Made by a program: the position numbers and the translations under genes
Source of the DNA: JANRKB01 sp033763695
GTDB lineage: Bacteria > Planctomycetota > Phycisphaerae > Phycisphaerales > UBA1924
Length of the DNA stretch: 64,000 nt
NCBI GenBank assembly: GCA_033763695.1
Contig: JANRKB010000002.1
Coordinates: forward strand, 1-64,000
Reading direction: 5' to 3'
The notes under the pieces: generated by a model
What the model saw: only the letters and a program-made list of their open reading frames with translations
Database searches by the model: none
Told to the model about the DNA's origin: nothing
Shown: piece by piece, positions 1 through 7,347 of the stretch
How the letters are laid out: every line of letters starts with the position of its first letter
Numbering within the stretch: position 1 is the stretch's first letter

Positions 1-436
1 CATCGATCCACCGCACGCCCGTGTCCACGAGCGACGAGGAGTCCGGGTCGGCCGCGAACACGAAACTCACCTTGACCGTCCGTGACCACTCGCGCGACGC
101 GATCTGCGTCCCGCTCGCATCCGTCGGCGGCGAATCGGTGAATCCGTCGTAATCCGACACCTCATCAAAGCTCGTCCGCGCCTGCCCCACCACGCTCGTG
201 AGCAACCCCGACAGCAACCCGCTGTTCACGTTGTACTTCTTCGCGCGGATCTCGTTCATGAGGTCCGTCGCCAACGCCATCCCCTGCGCGCGATCCGCCG
301 CCGCCTCGCGTGCCCGCGCCGTCTGTCCCGCGGCATTCAGCGCCGCCACAGCCAGCCCGCCCACAATCGCCACGCACACCGCCGCCTCGATCAGCGAGAT
401 GCCACACCGCCAGCGATGTCGCACGCGCCGCATCAT
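1..436 (-). CDS. Pseudopilin, GspI/PilV-like (3' end beyond window)
   Basis: Last visible gene of the pilus/type II secretion operon, reading off the left edge, so only about 145 residues are seen. The start ATG at 436 overlaps the upstream stop codon by one base (TGATG), which indicates translational coupling. The N-terminus is a short basic leader, a Gly (GISLIEAAV) and a hydrophobic helix. This is the class III prepilin signal: cleavage after Gly by a prepilin peptidase and a Glu at mature position 5. Minor pseudopilins of this kind sit at the tip of the pilus or pseudopilus. The family call (GspI/PilV) rests on position after a larger GspJ-like gene; the C-terminal half is not diagnostic. 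Confidence 0.72.
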   Translation of the reverse strand, partial: MMRRVRHRWRCGISLIEAAVCVAIVGGLAVAALNAAGQTARAREAAADRAQGMALATDLMNEIRAKKYNVNSGLLSGLLTSVVGQARTSFDEVSDYDGFTDSPPTDASGTQIASREWSRTVKVSFVFAADPDSSSLVDTGVRWID

Positions 437-1746
437 CACAGCGCCTCCGGATTGCCCGTCGTGTACACCCGCGTCGAGAACGCGCGGCTGTTCGTCGGCG
501 TCAGCGCGATCGTCACGCTCCGCACCCGATCCACCGCCGTGCTCGTCGTCGTCGGCCGCGTCACCACGCCCCACAGCCGGTGATAGATCGCTCCGTCGCT
601 GAACGTCGTCCAAAGTCCGCCGCCATTCGCGCTCGTTGCGAGCAAGCCCGGCGACGCAACGCCGCTGGTCAAGCCCTGCATTCGCCCCGCCACCACGCCG
701 CTGCCGTTGGTGCGGAACACAACGCTGATGCCGCTCGACGGCGACAGCGACGACATGCCGCTCAGCGACACCGTGTACCACGCGTAGCTCGACGTCATCG
801 ATGATTCATTGATCGACGCGGTGAACAGGCTCGTCGCGCTCGGCGTGCCATCGCTGTTTGGCGTGCGCAGATCCACCACCACCACGCCGTCGATCGGCGT
901 GACGTTGCGCACGTTCACCTCAATCTTCGTCGGCTTCCACGCTACGGCGTCCGCCGGCAGCACCGGCAGCACCGTCTGCGCAGCCCACACGCTCGTCGAC
1001 AACGAGTAGCTCGCCGTCGCGCCCGTCTCCCACGCCGACAAGATCTGCTCGCTGCTGTCCACCAGCGTGCCCGTCCCGTCAATCCGCGAGGCAAATCGTT
1101 CGACGTTGAACGCCGCACTCGACAGGCTCGCGATCACCGTGGTCCATGAGCCGCCGTTGACACGTCGGCGCAGCGCGGCACCGCGCGTCGCACCCCACGC
1201 GTACTCAATCACCTCATCGCTGCCGTTGGCGTCGCGATCCGGAATCGTCAACGTCAGCGCGCTGCTCGTGCTCGCGATCTTCTTGGCGCTCTGAATGTCA
1301 TCCGACATCTGCTCCAGCACCCGTGCGACGATCAGCGGCTGCTCCGTCGCGTCGCCGCGATTCGGCAACGCCCGCAGCGACAGCGTCAGCACAGATCCAA
1401 GTGCCGCGAGCACGATCCCCAACACACTCAGCGCAAGCACCACCTCGGTCAGCGTGAATCCGTGCCATGCTTCGCGCGCACTCCCGGAGGGAGGGGCTTG
1501 GCGGGTGGGTTCGCGTCGCGCCCGCGCCGCGTCTGACCATGCACTCTGAATGCTCCCCGTGCCACCGATGTCCGAGTCCGCGAGGACATCGGTGCTTCCT
1601 CGACACAACACCCCATCGAAGTCGCGCTTCGCAGCAGTGGCATGAACCCCGATCCACGAACCGCGCGCGCACACAACGCCCGCGGCTGCTCCCGAAGCCG
1701 CTCTTCCCTGCACGCGTTGCCCGACGCCACCACCCATCAGCTTCAT
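436..1746 (-). CDS. Minor pseudopilin, GspJ/PilW-like, uncertain 5' end
   Basis: Large minor pseudopilin. The prepilin signal HGFTLTEVVLAL is clear but lies about 100 residues after the first in-frame ATG at 1746. The leader between them is Arg/Ala-rich and covers a perfect 11-bp inverted repeat, so it does not look coding. No in-frame ATG, GTG or TTG lies near the signal; the closest is a GTG at 1611. In the neighbouring frame an ATG at 1468 followed by one base too many would give MAGFTLTEV, so a one-base frameshift or sequence error is likely. The mature part (about 330 residues) is Ser/Thr-rich and beta-like. It ends at a TGA overlapping the next gene. Confidence 0.68.
   Translation of the reverse strand: MKLMGGGVGQRVQGRAASGAAAGVVCARGSWIGVHATAAKRDFDGVLCRGSTDVLADSDIGGTGSIQSAWSDAARARREPTRQAPPSGSAREAWHGFTLTEVVLALSVLGIVLAALGSVLTLSLRALPNRGDATEQPLIVARVLEQMSDDIQSAKKIASTSSALTLTIPDRDANGSDEVIEYAWGATRGAALRRRVNGGSWTTVIASLSSAAFNVERFASRIDGTGTLVDSSEQILSAWETGATASYSLSTSVWAAQTVLPVLPADAVAWKPTKIEVNVRNVTPIDGVVVVDLRTPNSDGTPSATSLFTASINESSMTSSYAWYTVSLSGMSSLSPSSGISVVFRTNGSGVVAGRMQGLTSGVASPGLLATSANGGGLWTTFSDGAIYHRLWGVVTRPTTTSTAVDRVRSVTIALTPTNSRAFSTRVYTTGNPEAL
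1563..1594. repeat. Perfect 11-bp inverted repeat at the pseudopilin 5' region
   Basis: CACCGATGTCC (1563-1573) and its complement (1584-1594) around a 10-nt loop, inside the doubtful N-terminal extension of the GspJ-like gene. It supports the view that this stretch is intergenic in origin. Confidence 0.65.
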
Positions 1747-1764
1747 CGCTCCGCAGATCGTTCG

Positions 1765-2343
1765 TCAATCTCCCACCGCGCCGCTCGTCGCGCCTGCCGT
1801 CGCTCCACCCGCCGTCACTGTGACGCTCGTCACGCCCGCAGCGACGCGCGTTGCGCGGCTCACGCTCACCACGCCCGTCGCATCCACATCAATCCGGCGC
1901 CACTCATCTCCCAGCCCCAGATAGAACCACGTCGCGCCGCTCGGCTTGCCAAAGGCATCAAACGTCACATCCTCGGTCCCCAGGTCGCCGCCCGCGGTCT
2001 GTACGCCATACGGCTCGCCCGACAGATCCACCGTCTTCGCCGAGGGCACGCTCGCGCCAAACTGATACTTGCTCCGCCCCGACAGCACGAACATCTGCGT
2101 TGCGCTCGTTGCGCGTGCCGTGTCGCGCGCCCGCTCCAGGTCCGCCGCCACCCGCGCCGCCGCGGCATCCGCGCGATATCGCGCCTGACTCTGCCCATAC
2201 CGCGGCACCGCGATCGCCGCCAGCATCGCCACAATCACCAGCACGATCACCAGTTCGATCAACGAGAACGCCGCCCGGCAGACGGCTCGCAAGCTCCTCG
2301 CTCGCAAACAGTCGACCGGGCGGCGGTTCATCATCACTCGCAT
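1765..2343 (-). CDS. Pseudopilin, GspH/FimT-like
   Basis: About 192 residues. A roughly 26-residue basic leader is followed by AFSLIELVIVLVIVAMLAAI, a prepilin signal with Glu at mature position 5. Ala precedes the Phe where Gly is more usual. After the hydrophobic helix come the YRADAAAARVAADLERARDTA stretch and a beta-rich C-terminal domain, as in GspH/FimT minor pseudopilins. Alternative starts exist a few codons downstream (ATGATG), so the exact N-terminus is unsure. It sits between the GspG-like and GspJ-like genes, matching the usual G-H-(I)-J order of type II secretion operons. It is 18 bp upstream of the next open frame. Confidence 0.75.
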   Translation of the reverse strand: MRVMMNRRPVDCLRARSLRAVCRAAFSLIELVIVLVIVAMLAAIAVPRYGQSQARYRADAAAARVAADLERARDTARATSATQMFVLSGRSKYQFGASVPSAKTVDLSGEPYGVQTAGGDLGTEDVTFDAFGKPSGATWFYLGLGDEWRRIDVDATGVVSVSRATRVAAGVTSVTVTAGGATAGATSGAVGD

Positions 2344-2495
2344 GGCGCGTGCCCGAAGAGTTCAATCGTCGGACCCTGCAGGACTTCCAAGCCTCGCACA
2401 CGCTAGTTGTCAAGCAACTGCGAGCCTTGCGCCGCCTGCTGGTCCTGGGCCTGAGACTGCTGCGATGTCACCACCGCGGCAGACCCGCCCGCTCC

Positions 2496-2960
2496 TCAAT
2501 AGTCCGTGTACTTCACGCCCTTGGCATCGGCCAGCGATCCGGTGTTCGGCGTGATCGCGCCAGTCGTCTCGTTGTACACCCAGCCCACGTCAGCCGCAGC
2601 AGCGGCGGCAACCTTCGACAGACCCTTCTGCGGCCCAACCGGCAGCGGCGGAACCGCGCGGAGGTACGGGCCATACACATACGTCGTGTCTTTGGTCGCC
2701 TGCGTGTTGCCCGAACCATCGGTGTACGTCGTCAACTGATCGACGAACTTCGCCACCGTCGGATACGAGCCCTGCTCGGTCTTGTACAGATCGATCGCGT
2801 TGCGCAGCACCGCGATGTTCGCCTTCACGGCCGAGTCGGCCGCACCTTCAGCGCCGCGGCTCATCCGCGGAATCGCGATCGCGCCGATGATTCCGATGAT
2901 CACCACGACAATGACAAGTTCAATCAAGCTGAACGCGCGACGGCGGATGGCAGCAAACAT
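2496..2960 (-). CDS. gspG: Major pseudopilin, GspG-like
   Basis: 154 residues from the ATG at 2960, chosen over an in-frame ATG 26 codons upstream because GGAGA lies 7 nt before it. The start MFAAIRRRAFSLIEL leads into VIVVVIIGIIGAIAIPRMSR, the near-invariant pilin helix with Glu at position 5 and the IP kink. The segment after it (LRNAIDLYKTEQGSYPT) is typical of GspG, whose calcium-binding C-terminal loop is usually followed by a Trp/Tyr-rich end; here the end is GWVYNETTGAI...YTDY. It is the likely main subunit of the pseudopilus or pilus built by the upstream PilB/PilC proteins. About 125 bp separate it from the upstream PilP-like gene. Confidence 0.82.
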   Translation of the reverse strand: MFAAIRRRAFSLIELVIVVVIIGIIGAIAIPRMSRGAEGAADSAVKANIAVLRNAIDLYKTEQGSYPTVAKFVDQLTTYTDGSGNTQATKDTTYVYGPYLRAVPPLPVGPQKGLSKVAAAAAADVGWVYNETTGAITPNTGSLADAKGVKYTDY

Positions 2961-3085
2961 GGCAGTTCTCCAGTGAAGTCTCTGACCCCTGAGCACCCGA
3001 TTGGTGCTTCGGCCACGAGGCTCTTTGCCCCGCTTCACCTGAGATATCGGCGCTGCCCGCGCCCATCTTCAGACCCGCGCGTCAC

Positions 3086-3667
3086 CTACTTGACGGGCTG
3101 GGCCGCAGAACCCTCACCATCGCTACCACCGGTCCGGCGCACCACGCCTTCGCGTCCCTTCACCTCAGGCCGCAGCGCGATCAACACCCGCACGCCTCCG
3201 ACCTCAAAGACTGCGCCCTGGTCGTTGACCTCGACCAGCGTGCCGCCGTCGATGCTGTCACCCAGCGTCACGAGTTTTCCGTTGACCATCGCGCGAGCCG
3301 GGTCCTGCCCGCCGCGCAGAATCGCCGCGACATGGTGTTCCTTGACGAACGCCGCCGCCGGCGTGTCGATGTTCGGACCTTGCTCCGCGGCTTTCACCGC
3401 GACCTTCTTCCACGCCGCGGGCACGGCGAACGCATCGCCGACCTCGGCCCCGTGCGCGCCAAGCCGCTCCAGACGCTTTGCCACCGTCGGCTGCGCGGGT
3501 TGCGACCGCGACGGTGCCGCCACCGCGGCCTCGGTCTGCGCCGCGACCTCGTCGGCCCGGGCCGCCTCCGGCCCCGTCGCCCCGAGGAACAACTTGTCCA
3601 CCACAAGGGCGGCACCCGCGAGGGCAAGGACGGCGAACGAGAGTTTGCGTTGGTTGGTGATTCCCAC
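3086..3667 (-). CDS. PilP/GspC-like inner-membrane protein
   Basis: About 193 residues from a GTG at 3667 (a TTG at 3682 is also possible; neither has a clear ribosome-binding site). A single N-terminal membrane helix (LSFAVLALAGAALVV) is followed by an Ala/Pro-rich linker. A C-terminal beta-rich domain follows, with ILRGGQDPARAMVNGK and VTLGDSIDGGTLVEV. This resembles the HR domain of GspC and the folded domain of PilP, which connect the inner-membrane platform to the outer-membrane secretin. The call relies on topology, this C-terminal signature and position after pilO; sequence identity to known families is weak. Confidence 0.6.
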   Translation of the reverse strand: MGITNQRKLSFAVLALAGAALVVDKLFLGATGPEAARADEVAAQTEAAVAAPSRSQPAQPTVAKRLERLGAHGAEVGDAFAVPAAWKKVAVKAAEQGPNIDTPAAAFVKEHHVAAILRGGQDPARAMVNGKLVTLGDSIDGGTLVEVNDQGAVFEVGGVRVLIALRPEVKGREGVVRRTGGSDGEGSAAQPVK

Positions 3668-3723
3668 GAACCAACTACACAAAACACTTCACGCCGTCGC
3701 AACCCCCGACCGCAGAACTTGGC

Positions 3724-4359
3724 TCACTTCTTGCCCGCTGCGTCGGGCTGATCGGTGCCACCGGCAGGACCTGCACCACCCGCACCGTCATTCGCCAGGG
3801 CGTGCCACACGAGCTGCACGGCACAATCCGCGGGCAGTTCCGCGTTCTCGGGCGTCGACGCCATCGCCAGCCGCGCTACCGCCGTGTCGCGCATCTGTTC
3901 ATGCACCAGCGCCAGGAACGCCGCCGCCTGCGGATACGTCCCGCGCCCCGCGACCGCGATCGGCACCATCCGCGACCGCTTGCCCTGCACCGCCTTGCCC
4001 GGCGTGAGCTGCGTCACCTTCAGCCCCGCCTGCTCCGCCAGTTCCGTCAGCCGCGCCATCCGCTTGTTTACGCTGCTCTCGGGCTCGAGCGTCAGGCCGA
4101 TCTCGGCACGCTCTGCCGTCAGCTTTGTCTGCTCTTCGTTCGCCGCGTGCAGCGCATGCTCGCGCTCATCGCGTTGCTGGTCCATCTGGCGCGCCTGCGC
4201 AAACTGCTCCCGCGTCGCGTCCTTGGCCTGGGCCATCGGCCGCACACCCGCGAAGTACGCAATTGCCGTCGCACCCGCCAGACACGCGATCGCCGTGGCG
4301 TCGATGGTCCACACGCCCGTCCTCGCGAAGTTGATCCCTGTCCCGATGCCCAGGTTCAT
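3724..4359 (-). CDS. pilO: PilO-like pilus assembly protein
   Basis: 211 residues with one N-terminal membrane helix (TAIACLAGATAIAYFAGV). A coiled-coil stretch at about residues 45-95 (QFAQARQMDQQRDEREHALH) follows, then a ferredoxin-like periplasmic domain. In type IV pili PilO dimerises with PilN and supports the alignment complex; GspM is the type II equivalent. The start ATG overlaps the pilN stop (ATGA) and AGGAG lies 6 nt upstream. The C-terminus is a Gly/Ala-rich tail ending in Lys-Lys. Assigned by topology and gene order rather than by strong motifs. Confidence 0.68.
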   Translation of the reverse strand: MNLGIGTGINFARTGVWTIDATAIACLAGATAIAYFAGVRPMAQAKDATREQFAQARQMDQQRDEREHALHAANEEQTKLTAERAEIGLTLEPESSVNKRMARLTELAEQAGLKVTQLTPGKAVQGKRSRMVPIAVAGRGTYPQAAAFLALVHEQMRDTAVARLAMASTPENAELPADCAVQLVWHALANDGAGGAGPAGGTDQPDAAGKK

Positions 4360-4973
4360 CGCTTCTCCTCCCGGCCTTCACGCAGCACCGCGCCGACGCG
4401 GAACGTCACCACGTCGCGATCGTTGAATCGTGCCGCCTTCGCCTCCTGCAGCAGCACTTCATCAAACACCTGCGTCGCTTCCAGCGCGGCCACAAACGCC
4501 GAAGCGTCCTTGGCCTCTTCCGCCAGCCCCGCCACCCGCAAGGTGTAGCTCCGCGACTTTGTTCCATCCGCCTTCGCGTCCGTCTTGCCGTCGCCCTCGG
4601 GCGCCACACCCGCGCTCGTGAGTTCAAACGTGGTCAGCACCACACGCTCACCCTTGAGCATCGACAACGCACCGAGCAAGCGGCTCCAATCCGGGTGCTT
4701 GCCCACGGCACGCGCCGCCTCCAACTGCACACGCGTCGCGTTTAATCCACTCCTGGCCTTCGTCAGGTCCTGATCGACCTTCGCCAGCCGCTCCTGCGCC
4801 CGCTGGGCCGCCTCCGCCGCCTGACGCACCTCGCCCGAGTCCGCGGCCATCGCGGCACACACGCCCAGCAGCACCAGCGCGTACAACGATCCGACCACGC
4901 CCCACGCGCGGATGCGCCGCTCGCTCGCCGCGGCGGCACGCCGCGTCGCCGGGATCAAGTTCACGCTGATCAT
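4356..4973 (-). CDS. pilN: PilN-like pilus assembly protein
   Basis: 205 residues. The ATG at 4973 is used because it overlaps the pilM stop (ATGA), has GGAGGG just upstream, and gives the typical PilN N-terminus MISVNLIPATRR. That motif binds the cytoplasmic PilM in characterised pili. A membrane helix (VVGSLYALVLLGVCAAMAA), a coiled coil (AAEAAQRAQERLAKVDQDL) and a periplasmic beta domain follow. The stop overlaps the pilO start. PilN links the cytoplasmic PilM ring to PilO/PilP. Confidence 0.8.
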   Translation of the reverse strand: MISVNLIPATRRAAAASERRIRAWGVVGSLYALVLLGVCAAMAADSGEVRQAAEAAQRAQERLAKVDQDLTKARSGLNATRVQLEAARAVGKHPDWSRLLGALSMLKGERVVLTTFELTSAGVAPEGDGKTDAKADGTKSRSYTLRVAGLAEEAKDASAFVAALEATQVFDEVLLQEAKAARFNDRDVVTFRVGAVLREGREEKR

Positions 4974-6118
4974 GCCGCCCTCCCCGCCGCCTCGAGCGCG
5001 TGGCGATCGACGCCGCCGCCCGCACGTCCTCCCGCGCGATTGCCCGGGTGCGTCGTCAACGCCGTCGCCCCACACAATCCACCCGCGCCGCGCATCACCA
5101 ACGCCGCATCACACTCGGCCGCGAGCATCGCGGGCGCGACCGGCGTTGCCGTCGCTTCGATCGCGGCACCAACATGCTGCGCCAGCCCGGCGAGCTCCGC
5201 CCCGCCGCCGACCAGCAGCAGCGAGCCACGTGCGACGCCCGGATAGCGATGCCCCGCATACGTCAGCGACGCCTTCAGTTCGCGCGACAAGATCGCCGCG
5301 TGCGCTTCGAGCTGCGTGTGTACCTCACGATCAATGCCGCGGCGCTCGGACGTCTTGATGTTCTCCGACTCCGCAAGCAGCCGATCCAGCCGCGCCTCAT
5401 CGAGTCCCATCCGCGGCAAGGCCCGCTCATAGAACTTCTTGAGCCCGGCCTCCTCCACCGCACGCGTGTAGATCAGCGTCGTGCCGTGGATCAGCGACAC
5501 GGTGGCCGCCGACCAACCGACATCGACGATCGCGCTCAGGCCGCCGGTGCCCGCGCACAGCGGCAACGCGGCCCGCGCCAGAGCCATCGGCAGTGGCTCG
5601 ATCGCCGCGACGTTCAGCCCAGCGCCCTTCATCGCGTCAAGCAACGCGCCCGCGTGCTCATGCGTCATACCCACGGCCATCGCGGCGACGCCATCGCTCG
5701 CTCGCGTGCCGCCCGGTCGGGCCGGATCGGGCAGCTCCCACCACGCCACTTCCAATGCCGCCGCGTCACGCTTGTGGGCCCGCGCCAGCTCCATACGCGC
5801 GATCGTGTCCACCGGCGCACCCGAACCGCGCGGCGGAAGATCCATGATCGAACTCAGCACCGCGCTCGCTGGGGCGGCCAACACCACGTCGGTCCCCTCA
5901 AACCCGCGTCGATAGAGCACACCAGCAAGTCGCGCACACTCCGCCGGCGTCGGCAGTGCCGTACGCTCCGCCCGCGGAATGCTCACGGCACGCATCAGCT
6001 TCCACCCGCCGCGGACGCGCCGACACTGGGCCGCCTTCACGCTGCGCTGGCCGAAGTCGACGCCGATCGGGCTCCACCCGCCCGCACCGATCGAGATGTT
6101 CGAAAGCGAGATCGTCAC
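4970..6118 (-). CDS. pilM: PilM-like actin-fold ATPase
   Basis: 382 residues. It starts with GTG at 6118, overlapping the pilC stop (GTGA), with GGAGG 6 nt upstream. The actin/FtsA fold is visible from the phosphate-1 loop (IGVDFGQRSVKAAQ, about residues 18-31), the phosphate-2-like strand (LSAIVDVGWSAATVSLIHG) and the adenosine loop (GSLLLVGGGAELAGLAQHV). PilM is a cytoplasmic ring protein that binds the PilN N-terminus and couples it to the assembly ATPase. The last 30 or so residues are Gly/Ala/Arg-rich with no evident function. Operon position between pilC and pilN fits. Confidence 0.85.
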   Translation of the reverse strand: MTISLSNISIGAGGWSPIGVDFGQRSVKAAQCRRVRGGWKLMRAVSIPRAERTALPTPAECARLAGVLYRRGFEGTDVVLAAPASAVLSSIMDLPPRGSGAPVDTIARMELARAHKRDAAALEVAWWELPDPARPGGTRASDGVAAMAVGMTHEHAGALLDAMKGAGLNVAAIEPLPMALARAALPLCAGTGGLSAIVDVGWSAATVSLIHGTTLIYTRAVEEAGLKKFYERALPRMGLDEARLDRLLAESENIKTSERRGIDREVHTQLEAHAAILSRELKASLTYAGHRYPGVARGSLLLVGGGAELAGLAQHVGAAIEATATPVAPAMLAAECDAALVMRGAGGLCGATALTTHPGNRAGGRAGGGVDRHALEAAGRAA

Positions 6119-7347
6119 GGCGCACCTCCGCCCTGCATCGCGGTCAGATCAAAGAGCGGCAGGAACATGCTGATCGCCACGATGCCCACGCCGATACCCA
6201 TCAGGATCAGGATCACCGGCTCGATGATCCCCGTCAGCGTCTTCACCAGCACTTCGTTGTCCTCATCCATGAAGTCGGCCATGTTGAGAAGCACGGGCGC
6301 GATCTGGCCGGTGCGCTCGCCGCTGCGCAGGGCCTCGACCACGCCGCCGCGGATCAGGTCGCTGCTGCCCCACGCCGCGCTCAGCGATTCGCCGCGCGTG
6401 ACGACCTCCTCCGACTTCTCCAGCAGCGCGGCATACAGCGAGTTGCCCGCCGCCGCCTTGGTCAGTCGCAGAGCGTCGAGCATCGGCACCTTGCCCTCGA
6501 TCAGCACGCCCAGCACACGGATGATCCGCGCGGTCGCGAAGGCGCGGGTCACGCCGCCGACCTGCGGCAGGCCCACCATCAACCGGTCGATCATCACCCG
6601 CCCCACGCCGCTCGTCACCCACAGGAACCCGCCAACGACCAGCGCCACCAGCCCGCCCAACACCAGCGGCCACTGCGTCGACAGCAGATGCGACAGATCC
6701 ATCAGCACCTTCGTCGTCGGCGGCAGCGGCGCATCAAGCGTCTTGAACAGCCCCTCAAACCGCGGCAGCACGAAACCGATCATCAGCGTCATCACCGCCA
6801 CGCCCACGCACGACAGCAGCGCGGGATACACCATCGCACCCGACAACTGCGTGCGGATCTTCACCTGCTGGCGTGTCAGTGCGCTCAGTCGCTCCAGCAT
6901 CGCATCGAGCTTGCCGCCGCTCTCGCCCGCGGCGATCAGGCTGCGACACACCGCGTCGAAGTACTGCGGATGCTCCTCCATTGCACTCGACAGCGGCTCG
7001 CCCTCTTCGACGCGGCGCCGGATCGCGCTGAGCACCTTCTTCCAGTCCTCGTCCGTCGCTTGCTGCTCCAGTGACTGCATCGCTTCAACGACGGTTGTGC
7101 CCGTGCTCACCAGCACAGTCATCTGGCGTGCGAAGTTTGCCACGCACTTGAGCCGCTTGTTTGAACCGAGGATCGGCGGACGCTTCTCCGCCGTCGGGGC
7201 GGCAGCTCCGGCCCGCGCTTCGCGGATCTCCGACACAAAGAGCCCACGCTTGCGCAAGATCTCCGATGCGTCGCTTGCGCTGGGCGCTTCGACAATGTCG
7301 TTGACGCCGCGTCCCGCGCGATCGAAGGCCTTGTAGGTGAACTTCAT
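6115..7347 (-). CDS. pilC: Inner-membrane platform protein PilC/GspF
   Basis: 410 residues, full length for the GspF/PilC family. The start MKFTYKAFDRAGR is the family's usual opening, and AGGAGG lies 5 nt before the ATG, which overlaps the pilB stop. Two GspF repeats are visible: LKCVANFARQMTVLVSTGTTVVEA and, after about 200 residues, RAFATARIIRVLGVLIEGKVPMLDA. Each is followed by GxxLSxAx and membrane helices (ALLSCVGVAVMTLMIGFVLP; VILILMGIGVGIVAISMFLP). It anchors the assembly ATPase at the inner membrane and moves pilin subunits into the growing fibre. Confidence 0.92.
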   Translation of the reverse strand: MKFTYKAFDRAGRGVNDIVEAPSASDASEILRKRGLFVSEIREARAGAAAPTAEKRPPILGSNKRLKCVANFARQMTVLVSTGTTVVEAMQSLEQQATDEDWKKVLSAIRRRVEEGEPLSSAMEEHPQYFDAVCRSLIAAGESGGKLDAMLERLSALTRQQVKIRTQLSGAMVYPALLSCVGVAVMTLMIGFVLPRFEGLFKTLDAPLPPTTKVLMDLSHLLSTQWPLVLGGLVALVVGGFLWVTSGVGRVMIDRLMVGLPQVGGVTRAFATARIIRVLGVLIEGKVPMLDALRLTKAAAGNSLYAALLEKSEEVVTRGESLSAAWGSSDLIRGGVVEALRSGERTGQIAPVLLNMADFMDEDNEVLVKTLTGIIEPVILILMGIGVGIVAISMFLPLFDLTAMQGGGAP

